A stretch of 64,000 nucleotides of DNA from Anniella stebbinsi (GCA_029215795.1 JARDYH010000002.1:299491973-299555972), one strand, 5' to 3'. Shown: positions 44,656 to 59,080, counted from the first letter of the stretch. Translations and numbers: made by a program. The notes: a model not told the origin generated them from the sequence alone.

Positions 44656-47149
44656 AATCCTGCCCTTGATACCCACAAAATTGGGCATCGTGATCATGCG
44701 GAGTCCTTTCATAGAGCAGCTGCTCACACACAGAGGTCTCTTTTCAGACATCTGTGCTCAACGTATGGACACTGGAGGGCAGAGATAGCCTAGGGACATG
44801 TCATGCTTGGCCTGCAGCCTGGCCCCACTCCAACACATAAATGACCTACGTATGAGTAACATGAATACAGCTACTGTGTTGCATGGATACACCTTTCTTG
44901 TTCCAATTTCCCATCCCTAGCACCATCAAGTCAATCCCCGCAGTAATCAACTGCCCAAACTTCCTCAGATTTTCATTTCATGATTTGAGGAAGCTATTAA
45001 TACAATGTTGGAGAGTCCCTATCACTGGAGCCATTCAGGCAGAGATCCATATTAATGGAAGCCACCTAGACAATGGTGATAAAACACTTCATTCTTGTCC
45101 AATGTTTGGCAGGACATTAAGGAAACAGTGCACACCAGGTTTTGGAATTTCCCATATTTACCTGCCAAAGCAAAAGGTTATAAAAATAACAGGCTAAAGA
45201 ATAATCAAAGTGGATCATTGATTTATGTTCTTCTTTGATTTATGCTCAGCAAAAGTACTCCAGACAGAAAGGGTGATGCAAAACATTCCAAATTGAAAAA
45301 GATGCCTATTCCCAGACTTATGTTGCTGCTTACAAAACTGTAAAAGTAAATGTAGAACAATACATAGATTCTATCGATTACAACTAACTATTGCCAACTC
45401 CTTAAACTAGACCAAAGCAACAGCACATTTCCATTAAGTCACACCTTTTATTTTCTTATACCTTTTAAAAATATAAATACATACTGCCATTTGGTGTCAC
45501 TGGAAATTCCCTTTGGCTGCAATTCTATGTTCAATTAACTATGTGCAAGATTTCAGCCTTCTTTCTTTGTTCCAGGGCAAATTAATTTTCTCTCTCTTTT
45601 TCTTTTCCTCATCCTGTACTTTGCTTGGCTAGTTAGGAGGGGGATCTAATCCTTCCTGCCAACTGAACTATCTTATCAGTGATGGAACAACTAGGGATGT
45701 GCATCTACTTTGGACAAAGCCTGAATACCAAGTCCTTTTGGAGGTATTCTGACTTTATCTGAGGTGAAGCGGGTCCTCTCTGAAGCAAAGCAGGGTGTTC
45801 CTGAACCTGCCAGACCAGCTTCGGAGTGACACAGAGAAGTCAGCCAGCCAGTTCAAATGCCAGTGCCAAGTTCTTAAAAAAACAAACAAACAAAAAACCC
45901 CAGCTGTGAGGAAGCAGTGTATTTGTGAGCTAGACTTTTCAGCCATGAAAGACAATGGCATGATCCGGACTGTCTTTTTTACTTCCAGTCATAGTACTTT
46001 GGGGAGGTACGGAGAAGGAACTGAACAGAAGAGGTTCTAGTATATTCAACTGAATTTGGTGACTGTGTGTCTATGGCAACAGAGGCAGTAGCAGTACCTA
46101 GGACTTTCAAAAATGGCTTGAGAACCACCATTATTCAGTGGGTGGCTACTGACACCAAGCTCCCAACCAGGAATGTGGACTTCTACCAAGTCGTGACAAC
46201 ATGAGTCAAGCTCCATGAGCATTTTCTCCCTTGCTGTCGGTACAAGGAAACGAGGGCCCCATTTTCCTGATAAAGATAATGGCTGGTAACAATTTCAGGT
46301 AGAGACAGGCAGCCAGGGAGCATAGATGGTGGAAGGGAGAAGAGAAGAGGTCTTGCCATTTCTGTTGCCTCTTCTTGCCTTAATGGGCTTCTCGCAAAAA
46401 GTCTACCCATCCACTCTGCCTGAAAGAACAGGGAAGAAGGGCTGCTCTATAGGCTTTTCAAGGAGGGGGCGTTTTAGAGTTGTATTTTTAATGTAAGGAG
46501 CTGTGGGCTTCATAGCTCTGAAATGAAGAGAAGGACTGCCCCCCCCCCACTTTCTTGAAGGGTACACTGCTGGTGGTGCTTCAAGGACCTTTATAGGCAG
46601 GTATGTTTTTTTAGTTAAACCAAATATTACTGTAACAGGGGCGTACGACTGTACTCTAACAGTTGCACAACTCATGCCAGGAACGCAGGACATTGTCCAC
46701 AAAAGGAAATCCCTTTTAAAAACATCTCAAGCTTTAAAAGCACCCCTTCTTTATATTATATAGTGCACAATCACTACAATGAATTTTTTCATATTTTTCT
46801 CAATAAAATGTAATCTATCTACTTCATCAAGGTTGAAGCCCGTCTGTAATTCCGGTGCCAATTTTGAGCAGAAAACATAGAAAAAGACATCGAACTATTT
46901 TTAATTGACTGTAACTCCCCAAGCCCTGAGAGTTGGCAGTCTTCATCCACTGCCAAGGTGATGCGTGTGAAAACATAGCATCAATTTGCTAGAAGCCAGC
47001 CAAGGTTGCAAAAGCTGATAAGGCTGGAATTTGAGAGCAAGGAGGGAGAAGGAGAGTACAGACAGCTTCAGATACTGAGTTTTAAATGCCTTGAAGCTAT
47101 TTAGCATGGTAAATGACATGCCTAGTGAGGTGGAGAATTAATATTTTAG
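44656..47149. other. CASP7 5' intron, little recognised
   Basis: Apart from the hAT-like end above, no coding exon or bounded repeat seen. Confidence 0.4.
45683..45800. mobile_element. hAT-like end (TAGGGATGTGCA)
   Basis: CTAGGGATGTGCATCTACTT matches the terminus of the 5843-7688 element; the other end is not found. Confidence 0.35.
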
Positions 47150-47430
47150 CTAGCAACCTCCTTCTGGATAGCAATCATGCCTGAGCACGTGTAGCTCTGC
47201 ACACTCTTCTATTGTAAGTTCACATGATGCCTTGTAACCAATTATGAATAAGTTTTTCCTTTGTAACCAATCATAAGTGATTTCTTTGTCTTTGAAGGAT
47301 ATAAATGCCATGCCTGCGTAATTGCTAATTGGAACGGTTGTGGCTGCTAAGCAGGATTGTGCCCATTTCTGTACAGAAATAACCAAGCTCTTGCTGTTTT
47401 GGACCCCAATCTGTGTGTGAGTTTGGCTAA
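47150..47430 (+). mobile_element. Possible solo LTR
   Basis: Paired TTGTAACCAAT boxes (CCAAT-like), GGATATAAATGCC (TATA-like), then a stretch ending GGACCCCAATCTGTGTGTG and TTTGGCTAATGGCACA, as in LTR U3-R-U5 order. No matching second LTR or target duplication. Confidence 0.3.
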
Positions 47431-47479
47431 TGGCACACTGAGCACAGACCCCATGGAGCTGCCCTGGAAATTCATTTAA

Positions 47480-50090
47480 CAAAGGGACTACTAGACCTGC
47501 AAATCTCATCCAGTTCTGATTAAACACAAAAATGTTGTAACAGTTTGTTACTTTCCCCATTACAGTAAAGGGGGAGGGGTCATTCACAACTCTGGGTTTT
47601 CCGCCTTGGATTTGAGGTGAATGTTGTTGCCTGAAGCTGCCCTTCCCGAACCTGATGCCCACCATATAATCGTGTTAGACTGCAACTCCCAGCATTCCCC
47701 AGCCAGTATGAAGGCTGCCCGAAGCTATCCAAGGTGAAGCAATCTCTGATTCAAAGCACTGAGGTAGGATCCAAAGTGGGGTTTTTTTTGTCCCCACACA
47801 TCCATAACCACCTATAGCTTTTAAGAGTTTATCCATTGTAGTGAGTTGGTAGCCTTCTCAGCTCATGTGGGAGTTTTACTGTACTCTACAAAGTTTCCTC
47901 TATCATTTGCAGCGAAAATAATGAAGCATGCATACATGTAAATACGTTACCACTAAAATGGCTTTGTTTGCTATGGAATAAGAAGAAGTTGACAAGAAGA
48001 GAGATGTTGGATCTACTCCTTTTCTGTGAACTAAAAAAAAAAAAAAAAGCCTTCAACTTAGACCAGTAGCTGAACAACACTGACGGGTCATGAAGTGGTG
48101 AACAAGCTGTTAAATGCTCCAGTACTCCAATTTTCATCAACCAATTGTGTCACCACAATGCCATTTTGTTTGTTAACTGAGGCCTGAAGCTTTATGCATT
48201 ATAAAATTGTTCCTGGGAGAGGTATAAAAGCACTTGTTTAAAAACAGGGCAGTAATTAGTGCCAAACTCCATGGGATTTTAGAAACAAAACACGCTTTTG
48301 TGCTAGGTCATTTTGCTAAGAATGGGAAACATTAAATGCTGCTCCCCTCTTATTAATGTTTTTGTATTTAAGCCTGGGGAACTTTGTGAAGTATTTATTT
48401 CCTGGGAGGAGTCAAGGAGTCGCCAAATACACTGCTTGTTTTTCGGCATACAAAAATGAACTGAAAGACATGCAAGCGAATAATTGCATTTTAATTAAGT
48501 TAACAAAGAACCATTAAGTTATGCAGAAGTGGGGGAAATAATGGAATACACTCCCCCTCCCCAGGGCCTGGGGCTCTATGACAAAGGCAAAGAGCAAATA
48601 TTTTCACCTTTATATATAATTTAAATCAAGAATAACCATTGGGACGATTGCAGTCCAACTTTTCAACTGAATGATATCGAATCTACATCTGTCTATTCTA
48701 CCAATTCATACTTTTTCCTGTTGTAAAAGCATTTGATTCTTTTCTCTAACGTTTCCTTCAGCTTCTAAAAGTTTCCAGCTTTCATAACGCCTCTTCTATT
48801 TATCATCAGAACTATGGAGTACAGCCTGATATTACATGGCACACATTTTCAGTACCTCGGAGGTCCCCTTCTCATGCCTTCTTTGCATGCTACTAAGCTA
48901 ATGTGACACGCCTTTCCTGGAAACTAGTCCAACACTAATGTGGGAAGGAAATGCAAGGTGGAATTTTCCCACATGGGCTGGGGCTTCTCATGTTACCTAA
49001 AAATTAGAAGAAACCATGCTATGGCAGCTACCAGCACACACATATAACAACAAAAGGCACCTTTAAGCCTGTGTTGTTTTCAAGGGGCAATTATTTCTCT
49101 ATTTCTATATCCTACTGACCTGTTTTAATTATTCTAAGAAATGTGTTTCTCTGCAATATCAATCAATTAGACATAAGGTTTAATTTTCTTAGTTCATGAT
49201 ACTAAATATCTAAGCTAAATTTCTGCCTTCCCCACAAAGCAGGGAGGGAAAAGAAAAAGAGTATACAGTACCTTGGCTCTTCATAAAGTGGTACACCACT
49301 CTGCATCTGAAAAATATGTTCACCTTGTGCTGATGGATAGGTTTAATCTTCACTAATAATGCCAGCATCCCACCACGCTTACGCTACACTAGACAGTGAA
49401 GCAGGCTACGGTGTGTTCACAGACCCAAGGATTTGTCTGTGTCAGCAATGGGTCACGCTGGACTTTTCTATAGGGCTATTGAAACCTCCATAACTATGGC
49501 CTAGCATGCAGCTGAGGTCATGCAGGTCTCTTCCACTCCTGCTGACAGGCGAAAAATATGTCCTTGCATCAATGTGATCCTAACACTGCTTTGCTGTGAT
49601 CATGCAGGAAAGGAAGGCATGTTAAGAGACAGGTGCACATGTCTGTGTGTGCAGTCGGGCAGTATTACCCTTTAAAGCCATCACGTCACTATACGTATCT
49701 AAGTAGGTTCCCTAAAAATTCTGAAACCATTGATAGGGGGAAAAACCCACCTTTCAGGCTATTTAAATAAGACAGTCCCTTGCACATTACTCCATTTATG
49801 ACTGATTCGTTCGCTCCACTTTTGGATGCTGTCAATTTAAACCAAGAGAATTGTTACCTGAATATTTTGTTCCCCTCTTTATTCCCCCCTCCCCCAATAT
49901 CTTTGAAAATAAGTTTGCTGTACAAAGTCCAACAGGAGGGTTCAACAATAACAATTAGGTAAGATAATTTATATGTTTGTAGTATTATAATTAGAAGTGT
50001 GGAAAGTAAATTGGAAGAATTATTACTGAAACACCACAGCCTAATTGTGCACATAATATTAAGCCACAACACTCTATGCCAATCTCCCTG
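47480..50090. other. CASP7 5' intron, no gene recognised
   Basis: Includes an A run at 48034-48050 and a short ACTGCAACTCCCAGCATTCC repeat piece at 47680-47700. No coding exon. Confidence 0.4.
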
Positions 50091-50093
50091 AAA

Positions 50094-50172
50094 ACATAGG
50101 AACATAAAAAGCTGCCTTATAAAGAGTCAGACCATTGGTCCACCTATCTCAGTACTGTCAACATTGACTGAG
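50094..50172 (-). mobile_element. SINE 3' end, antisense
   Basis: AGCTGCCTTATAAAGAGTCAGACCATTGGTCC in pattern: the usual 3' end of the reptile tRNA SINE read backwards. Confidence 0.65.
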
Positions 50173-50195
50173 AGCCATGGTCCCTCCCCAACGAA

Positions 50196-50335
50196 AGCTG
50201 TGTTGCATCAGACCAAAGTCTTATCTAGTCCAGTATTCTGTTACTACAGTAGCCAATCAGGTGCCAATAGAAGCCTACAACTGGGCATGAGTACAATAGT
50301 ACCTATGTCCTTCCCTTCCCCAAAAGAATATTCTT
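50196..50335 (-). mobile_element. CR1 3' fragment, antisense
   Basis: GTTGCATCAGACCAAAGTC, AGTCCAGTATTCTGTTACT, AGCCAATCAGGTGCC. Confidence 0.65.
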
Positions 50336-50344
50336 GTAACATCT

Positions 50345-51030
50345 GAATCAGTAGATGCTGTACACATTCTGAACCAGTGCCTGGATACAGTTATGGCTTG
50401 GATGAGGGATAATAAGTCAGAGAGCCTGTGGGTTGGTGGTTCCCAGGTCCAGGAATAGGGGTGTTTGCCTGTTCTGGATAAGGCTGCATTCCCTCTGAAA
50501 GAGCAGATCCATAGTTTAGGGGTGCTCCTGAATCCATCTTTGTCACTGGAGATTCAGATGGCCCGGAGTGCCCATTCTCAACTTCGGTTGAGCCATGTAC
50601 AAGGTTATATTATTATCCTATAAAGCCCTAAAAAACTTGGGATCAGGATACCTAGCAGACCACCTTCCTTTAAATACACCCAAACGACATTTACGATTGT
50701 CAGAGGAGGTCCTGCTCGTCATTCCAAGACTAACAGAATGTTGACACGAAGAACTCTGATGGAGGGCCTTGTCTGTAGTGGCACTGACCCTCTGGAAAAC
50801 CCTCGTGCGGTTTGAGAGACGGAAAATGTAGCATCCTTCAAACGCCTCCTGAAAACGTATCATTTTAGACAAGCTTTCCCTGGATTCTCACTTATTCTGG
50901 TTTTATACAATATTTTAATTTTTTTATAGTTTTAAATCTTGACTTTCGTATATTATGATTTTAATTGTAAAACTGCCCAGAGAGCCTTGGCAATTGGGCA
51001 GTATAAAAATGTAATAAATAAAAGAAAGAG
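50345..51030 (+). mobile_element. L2/CR1-like LINE 3' part, sense
   Basis: Starts with ACACATTCTGAACCAGTGCC and continues through TTATGGCTTGGATGAGG, TTAGGGGTGCTCCTGAATCC (the GVLLDP motif region), an ACTGACCCTCTGGAAAACC stretch, to AACTGCCCAGAGAGCCTTGG and an AATAAATAAAAG tail. Same family as 35303-35833; heavily shifted. Confidence 0.75.
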
Positions 51031-52379
51031 TACTCCAAACTGGACTAATGTATGCATCTGACCTTATTCAAGCAGGTTAAATCCAATATAAAATATGAAA
51101 GATAATTTAACTAGAAGGGACATCCTTATTGGGATGATAAGCAACACGTGAAGCTGGGGCACGGCCACTGCTTGGAGGAGTGATCCCGATGGGGAGGACA
51201 AGAGGTACCCAACCTGGCCAATTCTTGGAGGAGCTGCTCCTCTAAGTGCATACTCAACCCCTTTCTCTGTGCCTCTCTTTACACAGAGAAAGGCAAAAAT
51301 GGGAGGGGGAATGATAACAAAATGCTATCTTCTAAAATATAAATACAGGAATCCTCTGCTCCTCAAGGCTCATTTTGCAAAGGTCATCTTTTAAAGGACA
51401 CTGCAATGCAGAGTGTGGAACGTGTGTAGATCTAGCAAGGACATATGTGTGCTAACACATTAATCAATTCCTCCCAATATCTGCTTCTATGAACATTTTG
51501 ATTGTCTAAGAGATGACAGTAATTTGTCAGCCATCAAACATGGATGAAAATTACCAAGAGAAGAGCTGGTGGCAGACAAGTAACAGAAAGACGGTCTTAC
51601 AGTCATCATACACAGTTTGAAAACGGCTTATGGGCACAATACTATGCTTGTTTAGACAGAAAAAAGTCATACGATTCCCAGCATGGGTGGCTGAAGGGAT
51701 GCTGGGAATGGTAGAACTTTTCCCTCCATCTAAACATGCATGGGATTGCACCTGAAGTCTTGCTGAAAAAAGAATTCATTGCGCCTGGAATAACACGATT
51801 GTCTAGCTTCTTTTTCCTCAGCAAACTATTGCAAGTCATGCAGCAGATCAAGTTCTGTAAAGATAGATGCCTCAGAACATTAGCAGCAAAATGCAATCTG
51901 GTGATAGTGGTTTTGGATGACAATTCAAGGGCAAGCCCTGAACTGTCACTCTATTGTACATGGGCTTAAAAATAATCCACTCATAGATGTGGATCAGAAT
52001 ACGGGATGTTCAAAAATATATTGAATGTGAATGTGCTGTATGTAATTTACTGCAAATAAACACGTTACTTCAAATAAAATCACATACTCATCAAACTCAG
52101 ATCTCTGTACATACTGTGGGAGCAGCAGAAGCACATATTGCACTTCCCCACCATGGATATCCCACAGATTTTGATGTGGTTGATACATGTACACAAGTAT
52201 GCCCAGTTTGTGAGTTCCCTGTTTCTATTTTTAAAACAACCAAAAAAACAACCAAACACCACCCCAAATGGGAAAAGAAGGTGTACCGATGTAAGTATGC
52301 CGTGTGCATGATGTGGGGATGATGGAGGAAAGTACACATTCAAAATTCCCCATTTAACGTGTACATGAACACACATCAT
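51031..52379. other. CASP7 5' intron, no gene recognised
   Basis: Overlapping short frames on both strands without splice context. Confidence 0.4.
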
Positions 52380-52690
52380 ATTAAGCTCATTTGGACTTAA
52401 TGCTTTGTTTAGGCAAAACATTTCTAAACCACATTTCATCAAATCAGATGTCAGGGCCATGTACAATATAGATAATACATTATTTAAACCTAATACAATA
52501 AAACACTAATTCTATCGATCATGATTTAAGATCAGCAGATAAAAAACACAAAGGAATACTGAGGTTTTACACAAACTAAAATAACTAGGTACATAAAGAT
52601 GTTTTAACCTGGCACCAAAAAGATTTCAAAGTAGGCAGCAGGCATACCTCTTCAGGAAGGGAATTCGAAAGCAGGATTAGGCAACATGGT
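52380..52690 (-). mobile_element. LINE 3' fragment, antisense
   Basis: TCAGGGCCATGTACAATATAG (3' UTR) and AACCTGGCACCAAAAAGATTTCAAAG, CTTCAGGAAGGGAATTC (reverse of the ORF2 end) in the usual order. Confidence 0.55.
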
Positions 52691-52752
52691 GCCCAGAGGC
52701 ACCAAAAAATCCCCAAAACCTTTCTTGGCTCCCACTAGCTCAGTCACTTAAA

Positions 52753-52780
52753 AAACAACAACAACAACAACAACAACATT
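52753..52780. repeat. (CAA)n microsatellite
   Basis: Uninterrupted CAA units. Confidence 0.9.
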
Positions 52781-55700
52781 TTTTTCAGCAGCTGGGCTTG
52801 CTATGATAAGATTTCTGTTGGCACTGAAAACTTTGTTTCATTTCTTTACAACGACATTTCTAAGGAGTATTTACTATGTTTAGTATGTTGGGACACATAC
52901 CTCTGCTTTGTACTCAGTATTTTGGGCAGGTAACTTGTCCTTTGCCATGCTTCACATGGCAGCCATTTTGTGGTGGTACCCAAGGACAGTTTCTCAGATT
53001 GACAAATGTGCCCCCAAAAGGTTGTCTACTGCTGTGTCAAAGCCTTTGAGGTAAAAGTCTTGTTGTCTTTGAAGATCTTACAACTGTAGTTTTAGAATGT
53101 CAATGAATCCCAAACATATAACTTTGATACTGAACACAATCTAAAGACCATTTCTCCTATGTAACTAATACTTATTGGAAAATATTTAGAGTACATATAA
53201 TAACAGATGATCTGCCTAAAATGGAGTGAAGCAGACGTTGACCCAATACCACTGCAGTTTATCTTGCAGACCACTTTGATGGTTCCAAAAAAGGACTGCT
53301 TATAACATGCTAATATACTGGATTTTATATTTTCAGAAATAGAATGATCAATCCTTATATGTCTGTTTGCCTGAACAGTCTCAAGGGTAACCTGAAACTT
53401 GCTGGAACCTCAAGGAGTCTGCAACTCTTTCTTCATTTGATTTTAAAACTCTTACTGTGCAGACTTAGTAACTTAAACATTGTCAGCTTCTCTCCACTAC
53501 CACCGCCTCCCCAACTGTGCTTTTGTTACATTTTGCCTAATGGAGAGCTCTTGAGGACTCGAAAGTTTGGCCACAGTTTTGTGCCTATTTGGTTGATTCT
53601 AATAAAAGTATTACAGTGAGCACAAATCTCGTTTTGTGCTCACAATATGGACTTCTATGAAGCAAATGTTATATTTGTCTGCCATCTAGTGGAAATAAAA
53701 TATACAGGTTTCATTATTTTCTTTTCAACCCAGCAATTTCCTTACAATACCAGAATAGAAGTTGCGCGAGGTCCTGTGTCAAATAAATGATGGAGGTGGG
53801 GGAAACAGCAAATTTAAATAGGATACAAATTATTTTAAAACAAGGGCTAGGCTCAGAGTTTGCACTGGAAATAAAATTTCAGCATTAACGTTTTGCATTG
53901 TTCATCACTATCACAAACAAGGTTTCCTTCCTGCCTTTGTGAAATGGCTGGGAAGGAAGGAGCTAGTGTGTGTGACAAGGGGATTCTCCTATTACTTGCA
54001 TACATTTCTGATTCCTTATTTGAGACATTCTTATATCAAGGAGACAAAGCGACACGCACCAAAATTCTCTTCTCTGTCTTCCTCACCTTTTACTTTATAA
54101 AGCTAAGCCTAACAATGTAAGACAAAAGCAAATAGAGGGTCAAATGCAGGACAAAATGGACTCCCTGCTTGATAAAACCATGCAGGAGGGAGAAAACTGT
54201 TGGCCACTGAAGAGTAAGGGATAGGACAGCCTGCATCATGAAGGGGCCAGTTGCTAACCCCTACCTGGATGGCTAATTGTCAAAGATTCCATTTTAAAAA
54301 TAGTCATTAAACTTCTCAGTCAAATACCCAAGCCAGGTCTGGATGGTGATCTAGGCCCTTTCCACACCAGGCTTTTTGCCTGGGATGGCCCCCAGCTCGT
54401 CCCTGTGCGCCGATGGTGTGTAATAGGTACTTCCAGGATCTCCCTCCCTCCCTCTACAAAAGCTATTTCACCATTACTGATAATAACAAGCTGTTACAGC
54501 TACTGAAGACATGCTCAATATAAGAGCAAATCTACTTTTGCAGAGAAGATGCCTGGGCATTCAGACAATTTTCTGGACCCCCATTGCTAATCCAGGTATG
54601 AACCCCTTTAAGAAAACATGTGATCTAAACAAGTAAGCAGGCTTTTTCATAAAATGTGAGTTCATAAATCAGCACCTCTGCAGAACAATATTCATATGAA
54701 TTGAAGAACATTTACTATATTACAGAAGCAAACAAAAAGAATTACTTAGGCGATGCCCTACTTCATACTTCAGCTATGGTAGTACTCTGCATGGCTCAAT
54801 GGATATTTCCATGTTGCAGAAGTCTTTTGTTCAGGCCATTTCAAAAAGTTCAAGATGGCACTGATCTGCAAGGATCCTAGACAATTCAGGTAATATAGCT
54901 ACACAATACGAAGTAAGTGAGCGTGAGAGTGAGAGAGAGAGAGAGCGCACTACCAGGTCTTGTTTAATCGCAAAATATCCTATCTGGGTAACCAGATCAT
55001 GCCTTCCCCCACAATAAAGCTTGGTCATCACACCTCTGCTAAGTAACCAACATTCTAGCATTTCATTAGAGAATCCCAAGAGAGTAGCCCAAAGACACAT
55101 ACTTGCTATTGCTAGGTGACAGACATTAAACATGCACATATGTCAGTTAGAACGGGCTTTTAAAAAATAGAAGCCAATCCTGTCAAACTAGCCAAACCTT
55201 AGCCAGCACAGCCGATAGAAGTCAGGTTGTATTTTTGTACAACTTTGTACTTTGCCCTGCCAAGCAAATTTGTACCATTGTTCCGCCCTAATCAAACAAG
55301 TTTGTCTTTGACCTTGAGTGGAGAAACAGTGGTTAATTTAAAGTAAGTAACCATTCACTACAGCATGGGGACTACAGAATGAATGTATATTCTTGGAATT
55401 TAATATTTCAAAATTCAATTTAGAATAAAACTCATTAGTCTAACTTCTAAAATAAGGGGGGGGGCTTTTTCAACTGGAACAAATGCAAGATTCATTTATC
55501 GCACAAGATCCTATCAGCCCCTCCCTCCTGTCTCCAAGTCATCACTAAGAAACCCTCAAACATAAAAAGAGGGTGCAGTAGTGATTGTGTTGAGTTGTAA
55601 GCTCTCTTCCTTCCTCACTAGCTGATCTATATCCTGGGAAGCTGGTTACCTTCCCTGCAAACTCATCTGCTCACAAGGAAAACTTCATTATGCTGGTTGA

Positions 55701-55945
55701 GTTGACCAATGGCTCTGATAAAGTGAGAGTTCTACCAGCCTGAAGCAAGAATTGCTATTGTGAGAGTGGGAATTATGAAGTGGAGAAGAAGCTGAATCCT
55801 TTGTACTCCCTCCCACAACCTGTCCATCTGAAGATGTCAGGTTGAAGATGAAGGACAAAGTTTTAAGCTAGTTTATAATGCAAACAAAAACAAGATAATA
55901 AAATGAGCTAAGTTTTTGTCTTCTAAAAAAGAAGACCCTTTTTAT
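52781..55945. other. CASP7 5' intron, no gene recognised
   Basis: Contains a short (GA)n at 54918-54945. No coding exon found. Confidence 0.4.
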
Positions 55946-56300
55946 CTGAATCCAATTTTTAAAATTTATTTTAAGGATTTCTATGCTGCCTTTCAAAAAC
56001 ATAGGTTTCCCAAGGAAGCTTACAATTAGGATCATAAAAACATTTTTAAACCAGTAACTAAAAATGTTCAACAGCAGCATAAACAATTTGTAATATAGAC
56101 CAATAGATGAAAGTTATAATTTAAAACAGAGAGCAATAACCGTTAAAAACCCAGCCTATCTTTTTAGCTAAAGGCAGGTTGAAATAAAACGGTCTTTGAA
56201 ACCTGTTTAAAACCAGTCAGGGCACAATCCAGATCTACCTGCCTTGGGAGGGAGTTCCAGACATATGGGGCAACCACTGGAAATGGCCTTTCACTTGTAC
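55946..56300 (-). mobile_element. LINE 3' fragment, antisense
   Basis: AAATTTATTTTAAGGATTTC, GGAAGCTTACAATTAGG, then AACGGTCTTTGAAACCTG and GGGAGGGAGTTCCAGACA. Confidence 0.6.
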
Positions 56301-56724
56301 TCATCAACTTAATTGATCTTGATGGCTCAACTACACGTTATACACAAAATGTGGACAATGGTAACCCAATGGTACTTCTAGAAAACTAGCAGCAGTGATC
56401 AGGAATGGAAAGCAGTTGGGAAGGAGAGAATGGGACAGGCTACTTATACACACTGCAAATCCCATCATCCCTTGATGAGCCCTTCCTACTCCCTTGGGAG
56501 TTTCAAACTTGTGCTTGATGCTACTGTTACATATTGTTTAACATGTAATTTGGGCTGATTCTTTCACAAACTCTTTATTAATTATTCACAGAGCTTGTCT
56601 CACTCTTTGCATCTGCACTGCACTGTGGTGAGAAGTAGCTGGTCCTAAGTTGTTCATCATCATTTCTCACAACCCCACAGTCACCACTGCATATCAAATT
56701 GCATATCTAGATTTTTTAGATGAC

Positions 56725-56818
56725 AAGTCCCAGCATTCCTGACCATGGGACATACTGACTTGCAATGATGGGAGTTGTAGTCCAACACCTTTGGAGGGCA
56801 CCAGGTTGGGGAAGGGCT
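56725..56818. repeat. GATGGGAGTTGTAGTCC repeat
   Basis: CCCAGCATTCCTGACCATGG to CACCAGGTTGGGGAAGGGC; common interspersed repeat also at 38100 and 60066. Confidence 0.6.
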
Positions 56819-59080
56819 GCTCTAAACAAAAAAAGAGAAGTAGGTGGCCCTAAGTTGTTCGTGATCAGTTTTCCACAACCCCACAGTCACCTCTGCATAT
56901 TATATTCTCCACCATCCTCATGGTTTATCTGCTTTGGGAGAATGAGAATTTCACTTGCACTTTCTGCCTCCTTAGGGAGGATGTGGCGTTAAGGCTTGTG
57001 AGTCTTAACTCCCAATTTCCCTGCTTTTTGGTGCTTGGTTGGAATCTATAGAGCCTTAACATTGTTTTTGTAAACCGTAGGTTTTTTGTTTAATGAATAC
57101 TCCATTATCTGTTCTGTCTAGCTTGCAAAAATGAGCATATACTATATTTCACATAAGGAAAAAAATAAACAGAGAAATTTAGAAGTTTGTATTTTCATGT
57201 TATAATTCTATCAACAGATCCATAGTAAAGATAAATTCTCGCCTCAGAGTATGATTTGTTCACAGGTAAAGGACAAATTGGGATCCAAAATTTTAATGCA
57301 TAGGAGTTTTAGACAAGCATTTTTCTTTTTCTTTCTTTCTTTTAAAAGAGTGGTCCTTACTTTATATGCATTGAGAATCGACCTCTTCTATCCGGCTTTG
57401 CATCTGTATAATCATCCATCTGTAGTGCAACGGGATCAGAAAGGCCTTCCGCAATCTATTTAGATAAATAAATGGAGTTCTACGATCAACACTCTTGAAA
57501 ACACTGTTAATTTCCACTGCTTCTTTCCCAGTTTTGAGTTACAGAAGAACTGTGTTACTAGAGCTGAAACCTATTTCAAAAACTTTCAAAATTCAGGATT
57601 TTTTTTGAATTTGAATTGGAGGGATGCTTTCCAAATACATGCATGTTCAAATCCAAACCCTCTTCCTTATACACTCATGTATACATATGGAAGGAGTGCT
57701 GTTGGTAAGGAAGTGCTGTTGGTGACACATACATATAGTGTTGTGCGCACAAAATACAGATTGAGCCCCAAATCTTTTAAGATTTCAATCCTACGCACAC
57801 TTGCTAAGGAGTAAGTCTCACAGAATGCAGTGCAACGTAATTCCGAGTAAACAGATATAGAATTGCACTCCATGTCTTAATTAATTTTAGATGAATGATG
57901 TGAATATTAACTTGCCAATTTCAAATTTTACACTGACAAATCCAATTTCCTATTGCATGTGAGAATTACATTCCAGCACTCTTCTCTCCATCTGAAGTAG
58001 AAAGATGTAGTTGTAAGAGGATACACCTTGTGTAAGAAATAAGATACTGGGTCCTCCTCCCCCTTGCCCCCTAATAAGTTCAAAAGTCCAGTAGCTTCTA
58101 TTAGGCTACCAATTTTAAACTGGTTTAATTGGCAGATGTATCAAGAGTTGTAAATAAGTTTGGACAGGTTACTAGCTCACTTTTTCCCTACTAGCCTACT
58201 CTCCCACAAAATTGCCTACATTAGTCATGAAAAGAAAAAGAAAACTGAAAGGACTTTTGTGGAGTTTCTCAGTGTTGACTCCTGGAGACGACACTTTCCA
58301 TAGGTGACTGACCAAACCAGTATCTATTTGTGCAAAGTGGATCAATCTACTCAAGCTTTAGTTGATTAATCTGTAGTGATGTTAGTATAACATGCATGGG
58401 AAAAATAGCTTAAGAATAGACTTGCAACTGAACTTCTAAATACTCTTCACAATATTGTAAACTTTCTCACATTTACTTAACTAAAAACAAAAGTGATATT
58501 GAATCTGATAATATCCAAGTGTATTAAAATTTAAATTGATTGGTTAAAAGGCAGGAGATTAGACAGCTGACAGTCTTAGTATCCAGGTTGGGCAATGCTG
58601 GAAGAAGAAACCTTAACTTGCAAACTTGAATTACAAGGTTTGCTTGAGAATCTCTTTCCCAACTCTTCCATTCCAGCTCTAATCATTGTCACAAGTTTTC
58701 CACAAACTAATTGAAAGAAATTATTCAAATGTAATGACTGCTGTATTTCATATAGATTATTAATTAGCTATATCTCATGACATTTTATATCTATGTTCAT
58801 TTATATTGATCCAAATTCAGTAAGATAAACATTTATGGTAACCAAAGAACAGTGTAACTATGTCCACATATCTTAGACACTCTGACTTTCATTTCTTGAA
58901 CAAGAGTCCTGCAAACCAAAGGTAAGTATAAGACTGTAATATAGCTGTTCAAAGGAGTGGGGAATCTACTGGGCATGCCCAAACGTTTGAATTCACCTAA
59001 AATAGTTCTTCCAATTCTGGCCTATATATGACACAGTTACTATTTGTAGCAAGATTTCCTATTTTACATATGCTAAGGAT
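56819..59080. other. CASP7 5' intron, little recognised
   Basis: One 85-bp-type repeat at 57780-57870 (CAATCCTACGCACACTTGC, AGGAGTAAGTCTCA). A minus-strand GGGAAAAA/GTGAGC donor near 58171 was examined and rejected as an exon end. Confidence 0.4.

Noticed and set aside
44883..45197. 104-codon plus-strand frame
   Set aside because: No family resemblance and opposite to CASP7 transcription; chance frame in an intron.
47150..47665. 171-codon minus-strand frame
   Set aside because: No motif, no splice context; it overlaps an LTR-like sequence read in reverse.
58171..58210. Minus-strand GGGAAAAA/GTGAGC donor whose lysine end would fit the CASP7 prodomain in phase
   Set aside because: An in-frame TAG lies just upstream and there is no ATG or acidic prodomain sequence.
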